64,000 nucleotides of DNA, taken from positions 62,001 to 126,000 of the forward strand of contig JAKUNG010000012.1 of NCBI GenBank assembly GCA_022452285.1, read 5' to 3'. Both the position numbers and the translations under genes were made by a program. The stretch is from Terriglobia bacterium. Lineage in GTDB: Bacteria; Acidobacteriota; Terriglobia; Versatilivoradales; Versatilivoraceae. Below, piece by piece: positions 17,703 to 26,595 of the stretch (positions are counted from its first letter, which is position 1; the number at the start of each line of letters is the position of its first letter). Under the pieces are notes generated by a model. It was given only the letters and a program-made list of their open reading frames with translations, was not told where the DNA came from and searched no databases.

Positions 17703-18947
17703 ATGGTGTACAACGGAATAGAAGTTCCAAAAGATGGGGTGAAAATAACCTTAGAGAAGGGGCAGTTAAATGTGCCAAATAATCCAATCATTCCTTTTGT
17801 TGAAGGTGACGGGATAGGACGTGATATTTGGAAAGCTGCCGTTAGGGTTTTCGACAGTGCAGTTCAGAATGTATATCGGGGAGAACGGATTGTTCGTTGG
17901 TATGAGGTCTATGCTGGAGAAAAGGCATACAAAAAATTTGGTGAATGGCTCCCTGAAGATACTCTTGATGCGATTAGAACTTTTCGCGTTGCTATAAAAG
18001 GTCCCTTAACTACTCCTGTTGGTGGGGGAATTCGCAGTCTCAATGTCACATTGAGGCAAGTACTTAATCTATATGCTTGCGTTAGACCAGTCAAATATTT
18101 TGCAGGAGTTCCTTCACCTGTGAAAAATCCTGAAAAGATGAATGTGGTAATTTTTAGAGAAAATACTGAAGATGTTTATGCAGGTATCGAGTGGCAAGAG
18201 GGTAGTAGTGAAGTTGCAAAAGTAATAGAATTTCTTGGCAAGGAAATGGGCAAAAATATTTCTTTGGATTCTGGAATTGGAATTAAACCTATTTCGATAG
18301 GTGCTACCAAGAATTTAGTCCGCAGGGCAATTCTCCATGCTATTAAGTATAACCGTCGGGTTGTCACCCTAGTTCACAAGGGTAACATTATGAAATTTAC
18401 TGAAGGTAGTTTTCGAGATTGGGGTTATCAATTAGCTAGGGAAGAATTCCCCGAACAAACTATTCCCGAGATGGATCTGTGGAGCAAGTTTGATGGAAAA
18501 TTACCTGAAGGTAAAATTCTCATTAATGATCGCATTGCTGATTCGATGTTCCAACAAATTTTGACGAGAGCCTCTGAATATGAAGTTTTAGCAACACCTA
18601 ACTTAAACGGTGATTATCTTTCTGATGCTTGTGCTGCCCAAGTAGGAGGACTTGGAATAGCCCCAGGTGCTAATATTGGTGATGAATATGGTGTTTTTGA
18701 GGCTACCCATGGAACTGCTCCAAAATATGCAGACAAAGATGTTATAAATCCAGGTTCGGTGATTCTTTCCGGAGCTATGATGTTTGAGCATCTCGGATGG
18801 GTAGAGGTTGCGAGACTAATTGAGAGTGCCTTTGCTAAGACTATTCAGCAGAGAAAGGTAACCTATGATCTAGAGAGATTAATGACGGGCTCAACTAAGT
18901 GTAAAACAAGTCAGTTTGCAGATGCAATTATCTGTAATATGTCATAA
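17703..18947 (+). CDS. icd: NADP-dependent isocitrate dehydrogenase
   Basis: This enzyme oxidatively decarboxylates isocitrate to 2-oxoglutarate in the TCA cycle. I place the start at the ATG at 17703, eight bases after GAGAGG, giving 414 residues, close to E. coli Icd (416). The phosphorylatable active-site loop [17 protein letters not shown] is conserved, as are [19 protein letters not shown] and [11 protein letters not shown]. The cofactor segment [17 protein letters not shown] carries the Lys-Tyr pair that selects NADP in this type. Next gene is mdh, 168 bases downstream on the same strand. A decayed NAD-type enzyme 4 kb upstream suggests one replaced the other. Confidence 0.96.
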   Translation: MVYNGIEVPKDGVKITLEKGQLNVPNNPIIPFVEGDGIGRDIWKAAVRVFDSAVQNVYRGERIVRWYEVYAGEKAYKKFGEWLPEDTLDAIRTFRVAIKGPLTTPVGGGIRSLNVTLRQVLNLYACVRPVKYFAGVPSPVKNPEKMNVVIFRENTEDVYAGIEWQEGSSEVAKVIEFLGKEMGKNISLDSGIGIKPISIGATKNLVRRAILHAIKYNRRVVTLVHKGNIMKFTEGSFRDWGYQLAREEFPEQTIPEMDLWSKFDGKLPEGKILINDRIADSMFQQILTRASEYEVLATPNLNGDYLSDACAAQVGGLGIAPGANIGDEYGVFEATHGTAPKYADKDVINPGSVILSGAMMFEHLGWVEVARLIESAFAKTIQQRKVTYDLERLMTGSTKCKTSQFADAIICNMS

Positions 18948-19007
18948 TTCTCAGTATTATTGAAAGAAGTAAAAGTTGGTAGGCAAACAGTTTTAAAAGG
19001 GTTTTAT

Positions 19008-19036
19008 AAACCTATTTGAAGATTTTAATAGGGTTT
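19008..19036 (+). promoter_or_regulatory. possible alternative hairpins in the mdh leader
   Basis: GGGTTT at 18999-19004 can pair with AAACC at 19008-19012. The same AAACC is also part of AAACCTATT (19008-19016), which can pair with AATAGGGTTT (19027-19036) with one bulge. The two stems exclude each other, about 80 bases before the mdh start. Regulation is only a possibility; the stems are weak. Confidence 0.3.
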
Positions 19037-19094
19037 CAATTATTGGCCTTTAACCTTCTAGTAGCTAACATAAACTCCCATTTGAAATTTGTAA

Positions 19095-20042
<948 letters not shown>

Positions 20043-20150
20043 GCACGAAATAAATGTCTAGATGGATTGAAATTGTTGTTTGAAGATCTTGGTCAAATGA
20101 TTGAAATTTAATACTGAGTAGAATCCTGTTTTTAACATAATTCAATATTT

Positions 20151-21236
20151 TTAAGGTGACTTATTAATATTAAGCTGGATTATTTTATGCTTACTGCTGT
20201 GATTGAGATATTTTTCTGGGAGTATTCGAATTAATAATGCTCTTAGACCTCCGAACAATAATCCTACCAGAATAGCTAAACCAACTACCGTACCTACATA
20301 GACAAAAACATTTACCATCATATTGCCAACCGAAACTGGTTCCAATTCAGGGTCCCACGTTACCGATGAAACATAAGAAACCTGTTCTAAGAATGAAATG
20401 GCAAATTGAGGATCATTAGAATCTAATACAATTATTACGAGAGGGCCTTCTCTTTTAAAGAAGATTTTTTTGTGAGGATTTATATCAAGAAATTTTTGAT
20501 GTCCAATTTTTAGATACTTTTTTGCTAGGTGCTGAGTTGGATAAATAATTATTAAGACTTTTGCTAATTTATTTAATGATTTGTAGTCAGCCAAAATAGC
20601 TTCTGCACCATGTTTTAGGCCAAAGAGGTCATCAAGGAATAGATCATATCGTTGGCTTAAGGCATGGGAACCCATCACATAAAGTTCGCTATTAGATATT
20701 TTGTTGTTCTGGGGGAGATGATGGGCTATGGATGGAAGCTCCCAGTTACGTGGCAAAACCTCAGAAAGGTAAAGGGCTATTTTAAGGCCTAATGTTTTGG
20801 AAGAACCAGAATTCACTGGTTGGTGAACTTGGACATAGAAATCACTTTGGGCAAAGGCAAGCCAGTCTAGGTTGTGGTGGGCCATGCCTGGAAAGTTTTG
20901 TAAAACTTGGGATTGTGATGTTCGATAGAAAGTAAAAATTCCATAGGCAGCTATATTGTCTAACATCCGGTAAATTTTAATTCTTAACTTTTTCTGCTGG
21001 CATTGGAGTGAAAACTCATGGACATATTGAAATCCGTATTCATTCAAGACAAGTGCCTCTTGTGGTCGTGTCAAAGATAGTTTTTGATAGTCTGAATAAA
21101 TTTTTTCAGTAACAGAGGTACAACCCAATCTATTGGTTGTTTGTTGTAATAGTTGAGTTGGGTTAATGTCTGGAGTAGCAGCAGCCAAAGGTAACGTAAA
21201 TAAAAAAAGAGAAAGGCAAGCAAGAAACCGATTCAT
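20151..21236 (-). CDS. DUF6599-like exported, C-terminally anchored protein
   Basis: The function is unknown. The 361-residue product has an N-terminal signal peptide (about residues 1-20, ending AAA), a long extracytoplasmic domain, and one hydrophobic segment near residues 310-335 (VNVFVYVGTVVGLAILVGLL) followed by a short basic tail. The segment MLDNIAAYGIFTFYR resembles the DUF6599 family, which I associate with Acidobacteriota; this assignment is from memory of the motif. It is convergent with mdh and followed upstream by the DUF2911 gene. No catalytic motif is visible. Confidence 0.65.
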   Translation of the reverse strand: MNRFLACLSLFLFTLPLAAATPDINPTQLLQQTTNRLGCTSVTEKIYSDYQKLSLTRPQEALVLNEYGFQYVHEFSLQCQQKKLRIKIYRMLDNIAAYGIFTFYRTSQSQVLQNFPGMAHHNLDWLAFAQSDFYVQVHQPVNSGSSKTLGLKIALYLSEVLPRNWELPSIAHHLPQNNKISNSELYVMGSHALSQRYDLFLDDLFGLKHGAEAILADYKSLNKLAKVLIIIYPTQHLAKKYLKIGHQKFLDINPHKKIFFKREGPLVIIVLDSNDPQFAISFLEQVSYVSSVTWDPELEPVSVGNMMVNVFVYVGTVVGLAILVGLLFGGLRALLIRILPEKYLNHSSKHKIIQLNINKSP

Positions 21237-21386
21237 TGATCTGCTTTATTCTAGTTGAGAGTTGACTGAAGTAGCTTAAAAAATACTTATTAATATTAAA
21301 TGAATAACTTTGGTTGTAACTAACGAATTAATTACAACCATTTATTGATTTGTTAAGAAGAACCGAAATTTAGACAATAATATTAA

Positions 21387-21866
21387 TTAAGATCCAGAAA
21401 AACCTACAGATAAACTAAGTTTTCCCCACTTTAGCTGAAATGATCCGTTCTTCCCTTGACCACTCAGTATCATCGTGAGGCGATCAATATTTTCAGCACT
21501 CTTTTCTAGAATTAATGGGATTTCTGCAACTTTGGTATAGTCTTGGCTATGGATAAGCAAGTACCATTTACCTTCACTCACAAATTTTCCTCTTAAGGTG
21601 TAGGTTCCTTTTTCAATTTGCTGGTCTCCAAATGTTAAGGCAACTTTGGTTGTTAAAGTAGTGGATCCATCTGCACCTAATCGCCATTGTTCTCCCGGTG
21701 AAATCATAGTGCTGATGTCACGCCCTTTTAGCGAAGGTCTTCCGTAGTTAATTGTGACAGTACCACCAGAAAGTTCTACGGTAGCTTCTCCTCTAGGGTT
21801 AACTTGGGCAAAATTAACTGATAAGCAAAGTAATAGAATTACAATTTTGAAGAGATGTTTTTTCAT
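21387..21866 (-). CDS. DUF2911 secreted protein
   Basis: This is a small exported protein (159 residues) of unknown function. A signal peptide spans about residues 1-21. The mature part opens with RGEATVELSGGTVTINYGRPSLKGRDI and contains PGEQWRLGADGSTTL and the KGTYTLRGKF segment, the hallmarks of DUF2911, a beta-sandwich family common in Acidobacteriota and Bacteroidetes. A good AAGGAG ribosome-binding site lies seven bases before the ATG. The gene stands alone, divergent from lytS. Confidence 0.85.
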   Translation of the reverse strand: MKKHLFKIVILLLCLSVNFAQVNPRGEATVELSGGTVTINYGRPSLKGRDISTMISPGEQWRLGADGSTTLTTKVALTFGDQQIEKGTYTLRGKFVSEGKWYLLIHSQDYTKVAEIPLILEKSAENIDRLTMILSGQGKNGSFQLKWGKLSLSVGFSGS

Positions 21867-22202
21867 TATAGTTCTCCTTTTTATAGTAGGTGTAGACTTC
21901 TTATTCTAATTAATGTACACCCTTGACCATCATCGTATTATACCGCTGGCTACAGTTAGTTGACAATTTTCAAACAATACGGTGACCAATCGATTAATAA
22001 TGAATGATTTTAAAACTTCTATGTATTTAATGCTATGGTGATTATTATCACAGTTAGTAAGTTATTTTAGTAAGTTAAATTTAGTTTATATTTATTTAGA
22101 AGGAAGGGCATTACAAAAAATAAACTTAATGAAAGTTGCTAAGTATTTATAAGAGCACACTGCGGACCAAAATTTTACTAGGAAAATTTTTTGGAGATTG
22201 CT
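21867..22202. other. divergent DUF2911/lytS region
   Basis: This is about 336 bases of AT-rich DNA with a small dyad GTGATTATTATCAC (22038-22051) and the LytTR-like direct repeat at 22050-22079 (listed separately). A TTGACA at about 21960 has no good -10 partner. No gene is seen. Confidence 0.5.
22050..22079 (+). promoter_or_regulatory. candidate LytTR-regulator binding site (direct repeat)
   Basis: ACAGTTAGT (22050-22058) fits all nine positions of the published LytTR consensus (T/A)(A/C)(C/A)GTTN(A/G)(T/G). After exactly 12 bases, TAAGTTAAA (22071-22079) fits eight of nine. Two 9-bp repeats with a 12-bp spacer is the architecture described for LytTR regulators. It lies about 125 bases upstream of lytS, whose partner lytT encodes a LytTR protein. 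AT-rich DNA makes chance matches likely. Confidence 0.5.
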
Positions 22203-23525
22203 TTGCTTGATTTTTTTTCTGAAAACAGGGAAATATTAATTGCAATTTTAGTTAAAATTGGCATTGTTGCCTCTCTAGCCTCGCTACTGACTCGTTCACA
22301 GGGTTTTCGCAAGATTTTATTTTTAGAAAGTAGGAGCATTAGAGAAAAGCTTCTATTCATCAGTTTTTGGAGTTTTCCTCTATGTGTTGGAGTAATTATA
22401 CGAATTTCTGGTACTTCTCAAGGTCAAATCAATCCATTTGCTGCTTTTGATTTAAGTTTTGAAGGAACTTTTGTTGCAGGAATTCTTGGAGGTAATCTTA
22501 TTGGAGCTATTGTGGGGGCTCTGTTTGGAGTAGTTGCTCTATTGTACTGGGAATGGGGAGCCTTGCCTTTGTATGTAGGCTTGGGACTATTTAGTGGAAT
22601 GTTGAGAAATTTATGCTCCAGAAAAGAAGAGATATGGAATTTTTCTCCCTTTGTTTTCTTAAACTTGATTGGTTTCCTGCGATCTAAGAATCTTCTAAGG
22701 AAGAGTACTTGGCAGTTGATTTTTTTCTTTAGTATTATTAGTTTTGAATTACTAAGACAAGCACTAGGTCAGGTTCTTAATCTGCATACCCTTTTCTATT
22801 TTCCTGCAAATAATTTGATTATTCTAATGCTTATTCTTGTGGCATCAGTGTGTTCTATTGGTGTGACTCTTAAAATCTGGAATAATACTCGCTTAGAACT
22901 TAAAGTTGCAGAGCAGGGCCTAATGGTTGTAAAAGCTCGTTTGGATGCACTAGCAAACCAGATCAACCCCCATTTTCTTTTCAATACCTTAAATTCAATT
23001 TCTTCTTTAATTAGAACAGATCCGAGAAAAGCACGGGCTATAGTTATAAAATTATCCCACATTCTACGAAAACTTTTGCGGGGTCATGATAACTTCATCC
23101 CGTTAAAAGAAGAGTTGGAATTTATTGATAACTACCTAGATATTGAAGTAATTCGGTTCGGCAATGATAAATTGAGGATAGAGAAGAAAATCCAAAATGG
23201 GGTGCTCTCATACATGATACCTAGTATGGTTTTACAGCCAATTATCGAGAATTCTATCAAACATGGGATTTCACCTAAAATTGAAGGAGGTAAAATCAAG
23301 ATTTCTGCTGTGCAGAATAAAGAAATGATTTGTATTCAAATTGAAGATAATGGGCTGGGAATGTCTTCAGACAACCTGAAGTCTATATTTAATTCAGGCA
23401 TAGGTGTTAGTAATATTGTCGAACGTTTAAAAATTGCCTATCAGTCTGAATTTTCATTTACTGTTAATAGTGTTCTGGGTAAGGGTACAGTAACAAAAAT
23501 TGAAATTCCGCTTCGGAAACCCTAG
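22203..23525 (+). CDS. LytS/YehU-type sensor histidine kinase
   Basis: This is an inner-membrane sensor kinase. The N-terminal half has five to six hydrophobic segments of the 5TM-LYT type, with the FVAGILGGNLIGAIVGALFG region conserved. A short coiled linker leads to the atypical His-kinase domain, whose phospho-acceptor His is in NQINPHFLFNTLNSIS. The ATP-binding part contains VLQPIIENSIKHG and DNGLGMS. No ATG exists at the 5' end; the TTG at 22203 lies six bases after GGAG and is my choice, with a TTG at 22191 as alternative. The response regulator follows 27 bases downstream. Confidence 0.9.
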   Translation: MLDFFSENREILIAILVKIGIVASLASLLTRSQGFRKILFLESRSIREKLLFISFWSFPLCVGVIIRISGTSQGQINPFAAFDLSFEGTFVAGILGGNLIGAIVGALFGVVALLYWEWGALPLYVGLGLFSGMLRNLCSRKEEIWNFSPFVFLNLIGFLRSKNLLRKSTWQLIFFFSIISFELLRQALGQVLNLHTLFYFPANNLIILMLILVASVCSIGVTLKIWNNTRLELKVAEQGLMVVKARLDALANQINPHFLFNTLNSISSLIRTDPRKARAIVIKLSHILRKLLRGHDNFIPLKEELEFIDNYLDIEVIRFGNDKLRIEKKIQNGVLSYMIPSMVLQPIIENSIKHGISPKIEGGKIKISAVQNKEMICIQIEDNGLGMSSDNLKSIFNSGIGVSNIVERLKIAYQSEFSFTVNSVLGKGTVTKIEIPLRKP

Positions 23526-23552
23526 GAGATAATAACGGAGTATAATACTAGA

Positions 23553-24320
23553 ATGTCTATATCGTGTATTTTAGTTGATGACGAAGAACTGGCACTTGAG
23601 GAGCTTCAATTTCTTTTAAATCCTGACCCCGATGTTGACATTGTTGCTGAAGGAAGGAATGGTGTAGATGCAATTCGATTAGTCAAAGAACTAAGACCAG
23701 ATCTCATTTTTCTGGACATCCAAATGCCGGGACTAAACGGATTTCAAGTTCTACATGAATTAGTAAAAGAAAATTGCCTGCCACAAGTGATATTTGTAAC
23801 AGCTTATGACCAATATGCAGTGAAAGCTTTTGAGGTTAATGCTGTTGATTATATTTTAAAACCAGTTGAAAAATTGCGCTTAGAACAAGCAGTTGATCGA
23901 GCAAAAAAAAATCATCAATCCAATGCAAATGTTAATGAAAAATTGAAAAACCTTCTAGAGATGATGGAACCAACCATCTCTAGAAAGTCTAGACTGTTAA
24001 TTAAGAAAAATGATCGTCACTTAATGATTGACTCTGATGAAATTGTCTTTGCTAGTATAGTGGATGGGGCAGTATTGATTACGACCGACAAGGATCAGGG
24101 AGAAACTCATTTTCGAAGTCTTGAAGACCTCCAACTGAATTTAAATCCCCAGGTTTTTTGGAGGGTTCATCGATCATTCTTAGTTAATATAAATAAGATT
24201 CAAGAAGTTGTTCCTTGGTTTAATCGAACCTTGCTACTTAAGATGTTAGATAATGATGAAACCGAAGTTCCTGTTAGTCGATCTCATTCAAGGAGGTTGA
24301 AAAAGTACTTAAATCTTTAG
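23553..24320 (+). CDS. LytTR-family response regulator
   Basis: This DNA-binding response regulator is the partner of the upstream LytS-like kinase. The receiver domain has the acidic pair VDDEE, the phospho-acceptor D55 in LIFLDIQMPG, the conserved Thr in VTAYDQYA and Lys in ILKPVEK. The C-terminal LytTR domain includes EIVFASIVDGAVLI, FRSLEDLQ, FWRVHRSFLVNINKI and PVSRSHSRRLKKYL. Length is 255 residues. It probably regulates its own operon through the direct repeat at 22050-22079 and other unseen targets. A 7-bp hairpin lies at 24397-24420 after the gene. Confidence 0.93.
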   Translation: MSISCILVDDEELALEELQFLLNPDPDVDIVAEGRNGVDAIRLVKELRPDLIFLDIQMPGLNGFQVLHELVKENCLPQVIFVTAYDQYAVKAFEVNAVDYILKPVEKLRLEQAVDRAKKNHQSNANVNEKLKNLLEMMEPTISRKSRLLIKKNDRHLMIDSDEIVFASIVDGAVLITTDKDQGETHFRSLEDLQLNLNPQVFWRVHRSFLVNINKIQEVVPWFNRTLLLKMLDNDETEVPVSRSHSRRLKKYLNL

Positions 24321-24396
24321 TCATTAGTGATTTTGTTGAATATTTAAGAATTAAGTTGAAAAAACTGCTGCCTGATTAATAGAACAGGATTAATAT

Positions 24397-24420
24397 GGTT
24401 CTGCGAAGTATGACAGAGCC
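24397..24420 (+). terminator. hairpin downstream of the lytT-like gene
   Basis: GGTTCTG (24397-24403) pairs with CAGAGCC (24414-24420) with one G-U pair and a 10-base loop. There is no T-run, so it is only a weak terminator candidate. Confidence 0.3.
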
Positions 24421-24524
24421 CAAAGTGTGAAAAGGATCTTGAGTTGTTCTGCACCCCTATGCTAAATTTTATTTAGAGAACTTTTTACCCCTAAATAGTT
24501 TAAATTTTTCAAGGAGATTGATGA

Positions 24525-24758
24525 ATGGGATCAACTACCTTAGATATTAGAGAGAAACTTTTGCATTCAAGTGAGAAGTTTAGAAAACTTTTCGAAGAAC
24601 ATAGCCAATATGATCAAAAACTAGGTAATTTATTAGATAAAAGTTTTCTTTCTGAGGAAGAACGTGTTGAGGAAGTAAATTTAAAAAAATTAAAATTGCA
24701 AGTTAAGGACCAAATGGAAAGAATGATTCGAGATTTCAAACAGGGTGGAGTTGGTTAA
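24525..24758 (+). CDS. DUF465 (YdcH-like) small coiled-coil protein
   Basis: This 77-residue, highly charged alpha-helical protein has no signal peptide. The pattern SSEKFRKLFEEHSQYDQKL followed by a short loop and a second helix with KLKLQVKDQMERMI matches the DUF465/YdcH family, whose cellular role is not established. The start is supported by AAGGAG eight bases before the ATG; a nearby ATG four bases earlier is out of frame. It stands between the two-component system and psd, with 200-base gaps on both sides. Confidence 0.8.
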   Translation: MGSTTLDIREKLLHSSEKFRKLFEEHSQYDQKLGNLLDKSFLSEEERVEEVNLKKLKLQVKDQMERMIRDFKQGGVG

Positions 24759-24839
24759 ACTTTTAAGAAAATAGAGTTGTAATATATTTCCCGTACAAGA
24801 TAAGTATAGTTTTAATTTAGCTCTTGTAAAAAGGATGGG

Positions 24840-24868
24840 TTGACCTGTGAAAGAAAAAATCAGGTCAA
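24840..24868 (+). promoter_or_regulatory. 8-bp inverted repeat in the psd leader
   Basis: TTGACCTG (24840-24847) and CAGGTCAA (24861-24868) are perfect reverse complements with a 13-base A-rich loop. A second, weaker dyad (ACAAGA at 24795-24800, TCTTGT at 24822-24827) precedes it. No T-run follows, so an operator or 5' leader hairpin for psd-pssA is as likely as a terminator of the DUF465 gene. Confidence 0.4.
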
Positions 24869-24940
24869 AATCAAATAATTTTCACTGAAAATACATTTCA
24901 ACAGTTATATGAATCCTAATAAACATATTTTCCCCAGATC

Positions 24941-25561
24941 ATGAGAATTGCTAAAGATGCGTTTAGGTTCTTAATACCGTTAGCTTTGATTTCTTTGTTA
25001 ACGATACTTAGCAATTTTCTTTGGACAGGATTGTTTTTCGTTGTACTAACTATTTTTGTTGGGTGTTTTTTTAGAGATCCTGATCGTAAGATATTGACAG
25101 ATGAAGGTTTAATTCTAGCCCCAGCAGATGGGAAGATTGTAGCAGTAAATGAAAACTCCGATGGCACCAAAAAGGTCTCTATATTTTTGTCTATTTTTAA
25201 TGTTCATATTAATAGGTCTCCCATTAAAGGTAAGATTGAAGAAATAATTTACCATCCTGGACGTTTTAGAATGGCATTTGACAATAGAGCATCAATTGAA
25301 AATGAACAAAATTCTATTGTCGTAAAAAATGACTTATTTCAAGTAAAGTGTGTTCAGATCGCTGGTGCAGTGGCAAGGCGCATTGTTTGTTGGAAAAAAA
25401 TAGGAGATCAGGTGAAAATAGGTGAACGTATAGGTTTAATCAGGTTTGGATCAAGAGTGGATCTAGTTCTTCCTGTTAATGTTTCATTGTCAGTGGCTAA
25501 AGGTGACAAAGTGTGGGCAGGGCTAACTCCCATAGGAAGGTTAATACTTGAACAAGAATAA
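24941..25561 (+). CDS. psd: phosphatidylserine decarboxylase proenzyme (short type)
   Basis: This enzyme decarboxylates phosphatidylserine to phosphatidylethanolamine. It is made as a proenzyme that cleaves itself; the site is G170-S171 in RFGSRVDLVLP, where the serine becomes the pyruvoyl cofactor. Other family motifs are FFRDPDR, LAPADGKIVAV and FNVHINRSPIKGKI. At 206 residues it belongs to the short class and has two N-terminal hydrophobic segments (about residues 10-42). It overlaps pssA by 14 bases, so synthesis of the two consecutive enzymes is coupled, although psd comes first. No ribosome-binding site is evident. Confidence 0.94.
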   Translation: MRIAKDAFRFLIPLALISLLTILSNFLWTGLFFVVLTIFVGCFFRDPDRKILTDEGLILAPADGKIVAVNENSDGTKKVSIFLSIFNVHINRSPIKGKIEEIIYHPGRFRMAFDNRASIENEQNSIVVKNDLFQVKCVQIAGAVARRIVCWKKIGDQVKIGERIGLIRFGSRVDLVLPVNVSLSVAKGDKVWAGLTPIGRLILEQE

Positions 25562-26366
25562 AAATAGGGAAGTTCTTCGACGAGGTGTTTTTATTTTACC
25601 CACTCTTTGTACTGTTGGAACTATTTTTTGTGGATTCTATTCAATTACTAGTGTGATGAGAGATGAATTTAATCTGGCTGCTATAGCTATTGGTATTGCG
25701 GTAGTCTGCGATGGTATGGACGGGAGACTTGCTCGTTTAACAAATTCCTCAAGTGAATTTGGTGTTCAGATTGATTCTTTGGCAGATATAGCTACTTTTG
25801 GAATAGCTCCTGCTTTTTTAGCTTATTATTGGGGTTTAGGAAATCTTCAAGAAATACCATCTTTTTCACAACATTTAGAACAATTAGGGTGGATAATCTG
25901 TTTTGGTTATTTAGTATGTGGGGCAATGCGCCTAGCTCGTTTTAATACCCAGACTAAGCCTAGTCAATCCTCTCCTAAATCTTCGGAAAAGCGTTTTGTG
26001 GGAATGCCGATTCCTGCAGGAGCTGGCCTCATTGCTGCTACTGTTCACTTTAACCCAGAACCAATTAGGTGCTGGACTATGGGTATAGGGTGGATAGTGG
26101 CAATTTCCGTTTTGTCGTTTTTGATGGTTAGTACAATCCGGTATCCCAGTTTTAAGCATTTTGATTTTAAAAAAAGAAATCGTTATATCAATGTAGTCTT
26201 CCTAGGATTAACCGTTGCTCTGATTCATCAGTACTCACAAGTAGTATTGCTAATATTGGCAGTGTCATATGTTTCTTCTGGTTTGGTCGTTAGGTTTATA
26301 AATATGTTCAAAACTACTAATGAAAGTCTCTTAACACCTAACACCTTCGATGTGAATGATGAATGA
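25548..26366 (+). CDS. pssA: CDP-diacylglycerol-serine O-phosphatidyltransferase
   Basis: This membrane enzyme makes phosphatidylserine from CDP-diacylglycerol and serine. The CDP-alcohol phosphatidyltransferase motif DGxxARx8GxxxDxxxD is exact: D58, G59, A62, R63, G72, D76 and D80. Six or more hydrophobic segments are present in 272 residues. Translation probably starts at the TTG at 25548, seven bases after AGGAAGG and inside the end of psd. With cdsA this window encodes the full path from phosphatidate to phosphatidylethanolamine. A long hairpin-forming region follows the gene. Confidence 0.95.
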   Translation: MNKNKNREVLRRGVFILPTLCTVGTIFCGFYSITSVMRDEFNLAAIAIGIAVVCDGMDGRLARLTNSSSEFGVQIDSLADIATFGIAPAFLAYYWGLGNLQEIPSFSQHLEQLGWIICFGYLVCGAMRLARFNTQTKPSQSSPKSSEKRFVGMPIPAGAGLIAATVHFNPEPIRCWTMGIGWIVAISVLSFLMVSTIRYPSFKHFDFKKRNRYINVVFLGLTVALIHQYSQVVLLILAVSYVSSGLVVRFINMFKTTNESLLTPNTFDVNDE

Positions 26367-26403
26367 ATGAAATGATTGTGGCTAAGTAGATAACACCTTT
26401 AGA

Positions 26404-26495
26404 GTCTTAGGCAGGTTTAAAGGTAAAGGATATAAAAATTAAATTGGCCTAATTCTTAAGAAGAATTCCGTAGCTTCAAGCCTCCTGTCTAAGAC
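26404..26495 (+). repeat. long imperfect hairpin; possible structured RNA or terminator
   Basis: GTCTTAGGCAGG (26404-26415) pairs with CCTGTCTAAGAC (26484-26495), 12 pairs including one G-U. Beyond a 3-base bulge, TTTAAAG (26416-26422) continues with CTTCAAG (26474-26480), one mismatch. An internal AATTCTT/AAGAATT hairpin (26451-26467) sits in the apical region. It lies 37 bases after pssA and about 100 bases before the next start. It matches no riboswitch I can recognise. Confidence 0.5.
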
Positions 26496-26595
26496 AATTT
26501 TAGAGTGATTTAAGTGATTATTCGTTTAAAATTTAAGCTGGACAAACGATTAAGTTATTTTTAAAAATTAATTGAAGATTTTTGGAGAATTAGAG

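Noticed and set aside
26404-26495. Known riboswitch class
   Set aside because: No recognisable core motif of TPP, cobalamin, SAM, glycine or c-di-GMP riboswitches could be matched.
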